Source: Fusobacterium sp. DD2
Lineage (GTDB): Bacteria; Fusobacteriota; Fusobacteriia; Fusobacteriales; Fusobacteriaceae
Assembly (NCBI RefSeq): GCF_018205345.1
Contig: NZ_JADRHM010000011.1
Span: 1-45,884, forward strand
Reading direction: 5' to 3'
DNA: 45,884 bases
The notes below the pieces were generated by a model that did not search any database, was not told the origin of the DNA, and saw only the letters and a program-made list of their open reading frames with translations. Position numbers and translations under genes: made by a program. Below are positions 11,024 to 18,094 of this stretch, in pieces; position 1 is the first letter of the stretch, and every line of letters begins with the position of its first letter.

Positions 11024-11340
11024 TTACTTATTAACTGACAAGGATTGATTCCTGTATTTTGCAGGACTTAATCCTTTTAATTTTTCCTTAGTTCTTCTGT
11101 TATTATAATAATCTATATACTCTTCTATCGCTAATTTTAATTCTTTTATATTCCTATAATTATTTTTTGTCCATAAAATATTTCTTTGATTTTATCAATG
11201 ATATCTTTATTTTTTAAATCAGTATCCTGCTTATTCAGATAAAAATAGTATGTAGCTCTTGCTATACCAGATATTAAAAGTAATATTTTTAAAGGATATT
11301 TAGCTCTAAGTTCAGTTATTACTCTGACTTTTTGTTCTTT
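11024..11340 (-). pseudogene. IS3-family transposase OrfB, internally deleted
   Basis: The first part (about 11178-11340) encodes a normal OrfB N-terminus (VRVITELRAKYPLKILL...IARATYYFYL). The last part (11024-about 11176) encodes the usual C-terminus (AIEEYIDYYNNRRTKEKLKG...SPAKYRNQS). They are joined in different frames near 11177, so the central DDE catalytic core is missing. The product cannot transpose the element. OrfA lies upstream in the overlapping arrangement typical of the family. Confidence 0.8.
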
Positions 11341-11834
11341 GCTAACTCTTCTTCCTGAACAAGAGCATTCAACTTTTTTAAATACTCATTTTCTGCTTCT
11401 AAATACAAAATTTTATTTTCTAATTCTTTAATTTTATCTTCTTTAGTTAGTGTTTTCTTAGTTTTTTTTATTTTAGTCATAGTTTTAGCCTTTCTTCCTC
11501 TTTTCTTTTCTATGACATTATAGCAGTTTTCTTTGTATTTTTTAATCCAATTTATTAACTGTCCATCTGAACTAAGCCCAACATCAAGCGCTACTGACAA
11601 AATAGCCTCATTATTCAATAAAACCCTATTAATTGTAGATTCTTTAAATTCCTTAGAATAATGGTTATTTTTGCCTTGTCTAAGAATACCATATCCATGT
11701 TTTTTTAGAAGTCTAACTAAATACTCCAATCTATGAAAATTTACCTTAAATTCTCGACCTAACTTTCTTAAAGATTCACCTTTTAATTTTCTTTCATAAA
11801 TTTCAATTTTTTGTTCATTTGTTAATTTAGCCAT
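11319..11834 (-). CDS. IS3-family transposase OrfA (helix-turn-helix protein), 171 aa
   Basis: The protein starts MAKLTNEQKIEIYERKLKGES and carries two helix-turn-helix stretches (about residues 1-60 and 65-105). A lysine-rich linker (115-130) and a leucine-zipper-like coiled coil (about 132-160) follow. This is the usual layout of IS150-type OrfA, which binds the element ends. It is full length, but its partner OrfB is deleted, so the element is defective. A weak AAGGTG precedes the start. Confidence 0.85.
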   Translation of the reverse strand: MAKLTNEQKIEIYERKLKGESLRKLGREFKVNFHRLEYLVRLLKKHGYGILRQGKNNHYSKEFKESTINRVLLNNEAILSVALDVGLSSDGQLINWIKKYKENCYNVIEKKRGRKAKTMTKIKKTKKTLTKEDKIKELENKILYLEAENEYLKKLNALVQEEELAKNKKSE

Positions 11835-11881
11835 AAAAAAATTACACCTTCCATCTTAGTCGTCTAAGATTTTGGGTGCAG

Positions 11882-12115
11882 TATAGAAAAGAAACTTACC
11901 ATTATATGAGAACTGAGCCAAAAACATTGAAAAAATATAAAGAATTTGTTACCAATACTCTTCTAACGACATACAATAATGGAATGATAGAAGGACCTAA
12001 TAATTTAATAAAGAGTGTTAAAACATTTTCTTGTAGATATTATTGCTTTTCTAACTTCAGAAAACGTATTATGATAATTAGAGGATTAATAGATTTTAAT
12101 ACATACAATATTTAA
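11882..12115 (+). pseudogene. ISL3 transposase, C-terminal fragment
   Basis: The frame encodes YNNGMIEGPNNLIKSVK followed by CFSNFRKRIMIIRGL, the signature C-terminus of ISL3 transposases (the 'NG-IEG-N--IK' and 'F-NFR-RI' motifs). A nominal ATG at 11876 lies in the neighbouring IS3 end, so the apparent start is an accident of the junction. Confidence 0.8.
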
Positions 12116-12192
12116 AGTTTGATTCTCTTCAGATTTTTTATAATAATAAAATTTAAATATTAATGAAAGTAAAAAGTGATTTAATAGAGAAA

Positions 12193-12230
12193 GATTTTGA
12201 CGACTCGGTTAAACCCGAATCATCAAAATC
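12193..12230. repeat. Hairpin in the ISL3 tail, copy B
   Basis: GATTTTGA and TCAAAATC form the base of the stem, with inner TCGG/CCGA pairing. It is the counterpart of the hairpin at 163-200. No U-run follows, so it is not a classic terminator. Confidence 0.5.
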
Positions 12231-12347
12231 TTATGAATTTTTACCTTATTTTGGTTCAGCAATACTATTTGACAAAGAACCTTAATCTTTTACTATTTAC
12301 AGAAAAAGTTTCACATACTCACTACTTGAAGATAGTTTGATTATCTA

Positions 12348-12704
12348 CTATTTTATCTTTGATATTGCATCATTTACAGCATCTATAAATCCTTCAGATG
12401 TGTATGAAGCTCCAGAAACTATATCAAGACTGTCAACGTCATGAGTTTCTTTTAACTTAGCAATAAGTTCTTCTATTGCTGGAGTTGCTACTGCATCAGT
12501 ATCTCCATGTTCGTATTTAACATCAAGTATTTTTACTTTTCCATTTTCTTTTTTAGCAGCGATTTGCACTTTTATAGTATCAGCAAATCCATCTCCTTCA
12601 CCTTCATATATCTCAGGAGCATTTATTTTTTCCATAACAAATGCAACCAATCCAACTACGATAAACGCAATTACGCAATACTTTCTTATTTTTTCTACGT
12701 TCAA
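12348..12704 (-). CDS. FMN-binding domain protein, membrane-anchored, 118 aa
   Basis: A single N-terminal hydrophobic segment (about residues 9-25) is followed by an FMN-binding domain. Its hallmark SGASYTS (about residues 99-105) has the threonine to which FMN is covalently attached by ApbE-type transferases in this family. Such proteins carry electrons at or outside the cytoplasmic membrane, as in RnfG/NqrC-like systems and extracellular flavin reductases. The chosen start is TTG at 12704, preceded at 4 bases by AAGGA; no ATG is available in frame before an upstream stop. A second, stronger AAGGAGGT lies 33 bases further up behind a perfect hairpin. The gene stands alone and its electron partner is not in the window. 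Confidence 0.82.
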   Translation of the reverse strand: MNVEKIRKYCVIAFIVVGLVAFVMEKINAPEIYEGEGDGFADTIKVQIAAKKENGKVKILDVKYEHGDTDAVATPAIEELIAKLKETHDVDSLDIVSGASYTSEGFIDAVNDAISKIK

Positions 12705-12713
12705 TTTTTCCTT

Positions 12714-12733
12714 GCTATCTTGATTCAGATAGC
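12714..12733 (-). promoter_or_regulatory. Hairpin between AAGGAGGT and the TTG start
   Basis: GCTATCT and AGATAGC form a perfect 7-bp stem with a 6-base loop. It separates AAGGAGGT (12737-12744) from the AAGGA that serves the TTG start. It may bring the strong ribosome site nearer to the start or control translation. Confidence 0.5.
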
Positions 12734-12750
12734 TCTACCTCCTTGTTTTT

Positions 12751-12756
12751 ATTATA
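12751..12756 (-). promoter_or_regulatory. -10 element of the FMN-binding gene
   Basis: A perfect TATAAT on the minus strand lies 7 bases before AAGGAGGT. No convincing -35 was found, and the position would leave an extremely short leader before that ribosome site. Confidence 0.3.
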
Positions 12757-12775
12757 TAAAATTGAAATATTATTT

Positions 12776-13474
12776 TTATAATGTAACATCCTCTATATCA
12801 CCATATGTAAGGTACATATCGTCAGTTTCATTGACACTTGCACTATATTCACAGTCAAGTCTTATATTTTCCTTTAGAGGAACTCTCTTTATCTTAAACT
12901 CTTTTGACTTTTTAATATTCTTTTCAAAATCATCATCAGACAGCATAAAAGGCTCTCCAAATACCTCATCCTTTTCTAAAAGAGCTCCACAGTGCTCACA
13001 GTGGTTGGCAAAAACCTTTCCAGATATCTCTGAAATTCCTGTTTTCACTGGATAGTTCTCCTTTAGGTATTTTAGCATAAATGGAGGAATCTCCTTCTCA
13101 TTTTCAATCCAGGTGATATACATATTCTGCTCACCATCAAATCCTGACATCTCATTGATGTACACAGGCTTTGTCTTTTCATCATCACCATATATGGCAA
13201 ATATCTCTACGAATTTTTCTATTCCAAGGCCTATTATACCAGTCTCCTGATTACAGTTTTTACATGTTTTGGTACCTTGGATAATATAAATATAGTCACA
13301 CACTATTGTAGTAACATCTTTTTTCTCTCTGATTATCCATTTGGCAAAATTGATATATTTTTCAGGGTCTGCATCTGTATACCATAGCTTCCTTCTCTTA
13401 TCAAATTTTGCTCCAAGTTTCTTTGCTGTTTCCTCATCAGAAGATGATACGTCTAAATACAGTTTCTTATTCAT
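12776..13474 (-). CDS. DUF5710-like protein with two CxxC zinc motifs, 232 aa
   Basis: Residues 1-45 (LYLDVSSSDEETAKKLGAKF, then KLWYT) match the short DUF5710 fold, which is often found joined to DNA-processing or primase-like proteins. Further on, CKNC (about 70) and CEHC (about 160) suggest a zinc-binding site. The remaining acidic C-terminus is not recognised. The ATG at 13474 is preferred over one at 13570 because it follows GGGGAAAG and the extra 32 residues have no family character. It has its own strong promoter at 13579-13606. Function unknown; a nucleic-acid role is only a guess. Confidence 0.75.
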   Translation of the reverse strand: MNKKLYLDVSSSDEETAKKLGAKFDKRRKLWYTDADPEKYINFAKWIIREKKDVTTIVCDYIYIIQGTKTCKNCNQETGIIGLGIEKFVEIFAIYGDDEKTKPVYINEMSGFDGEQNMYITWIENEKEIPPFMLKYLKENYPVKTGISEISGKVFANHCEHCGALLEKDEVFGEPFMLSDDDFEKNIKKSKEFKIKRVPLKENIRLDCEYSASVNETDDMYLTYGDIEDVTL

Positions 13475-13491
13475 ACTTTCCCCACCTTTAC

Positions 13492-13504
13492 AGGTCCCAG
13501 ACCT
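13492..13504 (-). promoter_or_regulatory. Small hairpin upstream of the DUF5710 gene
   Basis: AGGTC and GACCT pair around a 3-base loop just before the GGTGGGGAAAG ribosome site, within a leader of about 98 bases. It may influence translation. Confidence 0.3.
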
Positions 13505-13578
13505 TAAAAAATTCCACGATAAAATAACCATATATATCTTAATATTACTTCTTAATGAAAATGTGAACATTTTTTATA

Positions 13579-13606
13579 ATTATAACATATTTTTTCCCAT
13601 TGACAA
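13579..13606 (-). promoter_or_regulatory. Strong promoter for the DUF5710 gene
   Basis: TTGTCA (13601-13606), a 16-base spacer and a perfect TATAAT (13579-13584) preceded by TG one base away (extended -10). This is one of the best promoter matches in the window. Confidence 0.65.
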
Positions 13607-13622
13607 CAATTTATTTACGAAT

Positions 13623-14330
13623 TTAGTTCTGATTTAATTCCTGTTCCAAATAGTACTCTATTTTTCTGATATCCAGATATGTATCTATATCTACAGAGTA
13701 TCTTTCCTCAATTATGTAAGAAAGACGACCATCATTTAGACTTGTATTTAATCCGAAATCCTTATCAAGCTTCTGAATATAGATTGCTCCATCTACTCTA
13801 TAGAATTTTGGAAAGTCCTGTCTTCTCATTGTACTATTGACATTTAGAAGGTTGTGAACTGTACCATCTTCATTGATTGTTCTCATAAGTACAGGGTTTT
13901 CATCTACCTCAGTAACACTTACAAGGGATTTTTCATTACTTGCAAATAGCTTTTCAATGGCCTCATCTATATGCCATGGCTTTCTAAGTGGCACTGTATT
14001 TTGAAGAAGTACAAGATAGTCATACTCCTCTCCATGTTCCTTTAACCAGTTTATTGCATGAACTACAGCATCTATGGTCTTTGATGTATCAAGAGCAAGT
14101 TCAGGTGGTCTCATAAATGGTACATCTCCACCACATTTTACTGCTACATCCTTTATTTTTATATCATCAGTAGAAATAATGGTTCTATCTAAGTATTTAG
14201 AACCTTTTGCACACTCAATAGAGTACTGGATAAGAGGTTTTCCATATATCTCTATTATATTTTTAGAAGGTATACCCTTACTCCCACCTCTTGCTGGGAT
14301 AAGACCTAATATTTTTTTCCCTTTATACAT
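13623..14330 (-). CDS. CMP-sugar synthetase (acylneuraminate cytidylyltransferase family), 235 aa
   Basis: The enzyme transfers CMP from CTP to a nonulosonic acid. Residues 11-27 (IPARGGSKGIPSKNI) form the CTP-binding loop, with ISTDD near 53 and RVDGAIYIQ near 178, as in NeuA, PseF and LegF. The usual LLQPTSPLR appears here as LLQNTVPLRK. The length is normal. It sits 19 bases after the flippase gene in the same operon as a GT52 transferase, so it most likely supplies that transferase with CMP-sialic acid or a relative. No NeuB or NeuC synthase is present in the window, so the exact sugar (Neu5Ac, legionaminic or pseudaminic acid) cannot be decided. Confidence 0.85.
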   Translation of the reverse strand: MYKGKKILGLIPARGGSKGIPSKNIIEIYGKPLIQYSIECAKGSKYLDRTIISTDDIKIKDVAVKCGGDVPFMRPPELALDTSKTIDAVVHAINWLKEHGEEYDYLVLLQNTVPLRKPWHIDEAIEKLFASNEKSLVSVTEVDENPVLMRTINEDGTVHNLLNVNSTMRRQDFPKFYRVDGAIYIQKLDKDFGLNTSLNDGRLSYIIEERYSVDIDTYLDIRKIEYYLEQELNQN

Positions 14331-14349
14331 TTTAAATCACCTTCAAAAT

Positions 14350-15669
14350 TTATTTCTTCCTTAATCTATTATACAACATTTTTCCAAATAACAGGGTATT
14401 ATATGACTTTAGTTGTATCATTGCATGCTCTCTATACTCTGGTATAAAGAAATCTATAACAAACAGTGCTATTATCTGAGTTAAAAGTGTAGCTATTGCA
14501 GCACCATTTACACCATATTTCTGAATGAGTACCATATTTAACACTATATTTATTAAAAGTCCTAAAAAAGACTTATAAAAGCTCTTTTTTGTAATATTTC
14601 TAATTGTCATATGCCCTGTTTGAAGTGATGCATTTGCCTTGACAAGTATTGAAAAAGCAAGTATTGAGTACACCATAATTGCTCCGTTATACTCAGGTGC
14701 ATAGACATATTTAAATAGTATCTTTACTACTGCTATTGAAAGCAGGGTAGCAAACAGGTAAAACTGTGTCACTCCACTATTTATAAAAAGATAAAACTTC
14801 CTGTATTTTGCCATATCCTCTCTATGAAGCTCCAGCATCTTGGGAAATATGGAGTTCTGCACAGGACCAATAAGTATAGATAGTATTATAGATAGCTGTA
14901 CCCCTATTGTGTACACTCCTACCTGGGCAACTCCTAAATACTGCTCTATCATAAGCTTATCTATCTGGGTATATACAAGAAATGAGATAAAGGTAATCCA
15001 TAAAAACTTGCTCTCATCTATCATTTTAAATATCAGAGACTTATCAAATCTTTCCTTTTTCTTCTGAGTTTCAGATACTTTGCTTAAGTAATCTTTTCTG
15101 TACTGATACTTTAAAAGGCACATCCTTATAAAGTTACCAATACATCTTATAGCTGGAATCATAATTATTCCAATATGAAGATATATACAGAGATACTGGA
15201 GTGAATATGAAAGTATCTTCACTATATTATTGGATATAACTATCCTTTTAGACTCAAGCTTAAACTCAAAGAAGTTCTCTATTCCAGATGTAGATGTAAC
15301 CAGAATATTATCAAATGCCATAAGAACCAGCATATAGAATAGAAGGCTATCCATAGGAACAAATATCTGAATAGCTATTGGTACAAAAAATAGAACAATT
15401 GCAAGGGTGTTACGAAACAGATTTACATTGTATACAACCCTGTCAAAGCTCTCATCAGTATAGAATTTTTTAATTACCCTTCCATTGATAAGTTCGAAAA
15501 ATATTGCTGAAAAGGCTATCAGTGACGCAGCATAATTATACTTACCATATAGTGTTGCACCATAAAAATTGGCAACCTTTATACCTACTACAAACTGCAG
15601 AAAAAGTATAAAAAAGCTGTCAAACATAAGCCAACCAATGTTTTTACCTATCTTTTTTCCATCTTTCAT
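14350..15669 (-). CDS. Polysaccharide flippase (Wzx/MOP superfamily), 439 aa
   Basis: About 12-14 hydrophobic segments are spread over the whole length, with the N-terminal pattern of Wzx proteins (IGWLMFDSFFILFLQFVVGIK) and a late NIVLNMVLIQKYGVNGAA motif typical of the family. It would move a lipid-linked oligosaccharide across the inner membrane. It starts after GAGGG and is 8 bases downstream of the GT52 gene. It is the first of two flippases in this window; the other (24.3 kb) belongs to the AT-richer operon, so two different glycans may be exported. Confidence 0.88.
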   Translation of the reverse strand: MKDGKKIGKNIGWLMFDSFFILFLQFVVGIKVANFYGATLYGKYNYAASLIAFSAIFFELINGRVIKKFYTDESFDRVVYNVNLFRNTLAIVLFFVPIAIQIFVPMDSLLFYMLVLMAFDNILVTSTSGIENFFEFKLESKRIVISNNIVKILSYSLQYLCIYLHIGIIMIPAIRCIGNFIRMCLLKYQYRKDYLSKVSETQKKKERFDKSLIFKMIDESKFLWITFISFLVYTQIDKLMIEQYLGVAQVGVYTIGVQLSIILSILIGPVQNSIFPKMLELHREDMAKYRKFYLFINSGVTQFYLFATLLSIAVVKILFKYVYAPEYNGAIMVYSILAFSILVKANASLQTGHMTIRNITKKSFYKSFLGLLINIVLNMVLIQKYGVNGAAIATLLTQIIALFVIDFFIPEYREHAMIQLKSYNTLLFGKMLYNRLRKK

Positions 15670-15677
15670 ATATCCCT

Positions 15678-16688
15678 CTATAGAAAACTATTCCTTTTCA
15701 TTATATTATCACAGCTCCCAAATCTGGCTAGAAGCTTAGGATCCACTTCACTTCCATAAAAATCAATTACAACATCTTTACCAAGTCCAAATACTGCAGT
15801 TGAAAAAAGAGTCACAGCCCTTGTCATCCTAACTCCCATCACTGTTAAAAGCTCAATTGGGTATCTCTCCTTCATTACATAGCAGTGTGGAAAATACTTT
15901 CCATAGTCAGTTTTTTCCCTTGGATGCCCTTTTATAATAAGAGACTGTCCTTTGTATTTTTCAATTATCTTTCCATATAGAGCTATTTTCTCCTCTTCAC
16001 TTAACACTCCATCCTCAGATAATGGCTGAGTAAATAGCATTACAGTTTCATCATGGACCTTATCTAAGATTTCACCATTAAATCCAAATACATTTTTAAT
16101 AAGGTCCTGCTCTTTTAAAGATTTTTTATCCCACAGAGCTTTAAGGTCCAATACCTCTGCCTTGAATTCTAATCCTTTAGGTATCTCTTTACACAGATCC
16201 TTTGTAAGATATACCTTTTTAATAAGATCTCCATATCCCATAAAGACTCTTCTCTCTCCAAGTCCATATAGGGAAAGTATGGTATTCTGGATAAATCTTT
16301 TCCACTTGGATTCTACAACCTTGTAAGGCATATAGTTTAGAAGTCCCTCTTCAATTATATTTATCTTCTCCCTGTAAAATACCCTTTTTCCAAGTTCCAG
16401 ATTATCCATTCCATATAGCTCTATATCATCACCTGCTATACCTTTTAGCATATCTTTATACTCATTTCTTAAAGATTTTATGTACCCTGACATCTTAAAT
16501 CTGTTTAAGAAGCTGTATTTTGAATACATCCTGCTATTTTTAAGTATTATCTTATCCCCTGGTAAATTTTTGACCTTATCCTCTTTATTTTCATATGTTA
16601 CATAGGTAATCTCATCCACTTCTAAGTTAACAAGTAATAGAAATATAAAGAGGACTCGATCCATATCATATAGAAAAACTCTTTTCAT
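15678..16688 (-). CDS. GT52-family glycosyltransferase (sialyltransferase-like), 336 aa
   Basis: The protein resembles the lipooligosaccharide sialyltransferase group (GT52). Visible features are the FTQPLSEDG segment near residue 222, IIKGHPREKTDYGKYF near 258, the YPIELL stretch near 283 and the TLFSTAVFG end of the donor site near 302. These match the CMP-donor half of that family. The C-terminus ends a little early (RNSFL). Its neighbours are the CMP-sugar synthetase and a flippase, which supports transfer of a CMP-activated nonulosonate. Acceptor unknown. The ribosome site AAAGGAG can pair with CTCC just upstream. Confidence 0.75.
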   Translation of the reverse strand: MKRVFLYDMDRVLFIFLLLVNLEVDEITYVTYENKEDKVKNLPGDKIILKNSRMYSKYSFLNRFKMSGYIKSLRNEYKDMLKGIAGDDIELYGMDNLELGKRVFYREKINIIEEGLLNYMPYKVVESKWKRFIQNTILSLYGLGERRVFMGYGDLIKKVYLTKDLCKEIPKGLEFKAEVLDLKALWDKKSLKEQDLIKNVFGFNGEILDKVHDETVMLFTQPLSEDGVLSEEEKIALYGKIIEKYKGQSLIIKGHPREKTDYGKYFPHCYVMKERYPIELLTVMGVRMTRAVTLFSTAVFGLGKDVVIDFYGSEVDPKLLARFGSCDNIMKRNSFL

Positions 16689-16694
16689 TATTTT

Positions 16695-16714
16695 CTCCTT
16701 TAAAAAAAGAGGAG
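16695..16714 (-). promoter_or_regulatory. Hairpin covering the ribosome site of the GT52 gene
   Basis: On the minus strand CTCCTCTTT can pair with AAAGGAG (one bulged C), hiding the Shine-Dalgarno of the following gene. It may also act as a weak terminator after wzz. The stem is short, so this is tentative. Confidence 0.35.
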
Positions 16715-16734
16715 GTTTACTACCTACTCAATCA

Positions 16735-18057
16735 CTATTTAGAATATCTTTTCTTGTAATCTTTTTTGAACTCACTTGCAAATGCCAAGAATATTCCAAA
16801 GCATCCACCTAATACTAAACCAACAACTAGATACATATATAATGGTTTTCCAGTAGTTGTAGTAATAACTGGTGAACTGATTGATATCATGTTTGAGTAA
16901 GTTACACGAGTATATTCATCATTTAACTGATTTACTTCATCTATTATCTTATTAAGTTTATTTACTAAAATATCAAGTTTTTCATTTATAGCTTTCTGCT
17001 GTTCTTCAGTTGGATATGTTAATGTAAGTTTGCTCTCTTCTGTAAGTCTTGATATTGTGCTTTCTTTAGCAATTATCTCTTTATTTAAAGCAAAATACTC
17101 ATCAAGCATTTTTCCATAGTATGCATCACCTTGAGTTACTTTCTTATCAAGCTCTCCAACATTTGCAAGTACAAAGCTCTTTTCACTAGGTTTGTACTCA
17201 TCTATCATTGATTTTAGTACTGCTGCTTGAGATTTAAGTGCATCTCTTTGCATTTTTAGTACTTGAATATCAGATTTAAATCTTAAATCTCTTGTTTTAC
17301 TGTCAAGACTTAACTGATGTACTGTATAGTATGAATAGTAGTCTTGAAGCTCTATTTTTTCAAGACTTGCTATATTTTGCATAATCTTATCAAATGAGAA
17401 TCCTGATTTATTTGATATGAACTTCTTCTCTTCTCTATCTGCAATCAAAACCTTTAAAGCTTCTATCTTATCATCTATAAGCTGATAAACAACTGGATAA
17501 TCATAATCTTTCTTTATGCTTATAGGATCAATTACATAATTAGGTCTATATTTATTTAAAAAACTCTCAAGTGCATCATTAGCTAATGCTCCAACTACCT
17601 TAGTGTTTTCTTTCGAATTTATCTGGAAGTCTATAGGAGTATACTCATACTTTTCTCCTCTGTTAGCTGCATCTTTTATTCTCTTTTGAATATAATCTGG
17701 TACCATCCATACCAACTGATTATTCTTTACAAACTCTTTAAAATCTTTACTTTTTATCTGATCTTTATACTCTTCATATACTGATTGAAATGCCTCTAAT
17801 GGCAATATAGAATCTGATGTAAGAATTCCACCATCAGGTGTTAATCCTTTTTCTCTTCCTGGATAGTCTAAAGTCAGTACTGCTGTAGTTACAGCTTTAC
17901 TTTTATTGTAAAAATATCCCCCAAATAGTGATACAACCATAAATATAATTGTAGTTATTACAATTAACCCCTTATGTTGCATTACTGTTCTTACAAGATC
18001 CAATAGATCTATTTCGTCTTCCTCATAATATTTTCTTTCCTCTAACTGATTATTCAT
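16735..18057 (-). CDS. wzz: Wzz-type chain-length determinant, 440 aa
   Basis: A short cytoplasmic tail (EIDLLDLVRTVMQHKG) leads to a first membrane helix at about residues 31-52. A large periplasmic domain with coiled-coil content (about 180-370) follows. The second helix near residue 408 is preceded by TTTGKPLYM, the proline-containing motif of Wzz proteins. It sets the modal length of Wzy-made polymers. No C-terminal kinase domain is present. The ATG at 18057 is chosen because it follows GGAGG; an in-frame start at 18117 would overlap the permease gene and adds residues foreign to the family. It is cotranscribed with the glycan genes that follow. Confidence 0.88.
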   Translation of the reverse strand: MNNQLEERKYYEEDEIDLLDLVRTVMQHKGLIVITTIIFMVVSLFGGYFYNKSKAVTTAVLTLDYPGREKGLTPDGGILTSDSILPLEAFQSVYEEYKDQIKSKDFKEFVKNNQLVWMVPDYIQKRIKDAANRGEKYEYTPIDFQINSKENTKVVGALANDALESFLNKYRPNYVIDPISIKKDYDYPVVYQLIDDKIEALKVLIADREEKKFISNKSGFSFDKIMQNIASLEKIELQDYYSYYTVHQLSLDSKTRDLRFKSDIQVLKMQRDALKSQAAVLKSMIDEYKPSEKSFVLANVGELDKKVTQGDAYYGKMLDEYFALNKEIIAKESTISRLTEESKLTLTYPTEEQQKAINEKLDILVNKLNKIIDEVNQLNDEYTRVTYSNMISISSPVITTTTGKPLYMYLVVGLVLGGCFGIFLAFASEFKKDYKKRYSK

Positions 18058-18094
18058 TCCATCCTCCACTAATAATTTATTCATAAAAATTATA

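Larger units (their letters stand above)
10991..11885 (-). mobile_element. Degraded IS3-family (IS150-like) element
   Basis: The element contains orfA and an internally deleted orfB on the minus strand, bounded by imperfect terminal repeats. The end upstream of orfA (about 11860-11885) reads TATACTGCACCC then TCTTAGACGA on the minus strand, the IS150-type pattern. The other end (10991-11018) has TATGTAATGAACCC then TCTTAGACA on the plus strand. The element directly abuts the ISL3 transposase fragment at 11882-12115, but no ISL3 sequence was recognised on its other side, so insertion was followed or accompanied by deletion. Confidence 0.75.
11882..12281 (+). mobile_element. Decayed 3' part of an ISL3-family element (copy B)
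   Basis: It holds the C-terminal third of an ISL3 transposase, an AT-rich tail, and a well-kept terminal repeat TTTGACAAAGAACC ending at 12281. It has the same orientation as copy A at 1-251 and strong similarity to it from about 12037 onward. The 5' part is missing; the IS3-like element abuts at 11885. Bases 12116-12347 contain only this IS tail and no gene. Confidence 0.8.

Noticed and set aside
10991-12281. Simple insertion of the IS3-like element into a complete ISL3 transposase gene
   Set aside because: No ISL3 coding sequence was found on the far side of the IS3-like element, so a clean insertion cannot be reconstructed.
13475-13570. 32-residue N-terminal extension of the DUF5710 protein
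   Set aside because: It spans the leader hairpin and has no ribosome site; the internal ATG has GGGGAAAG.
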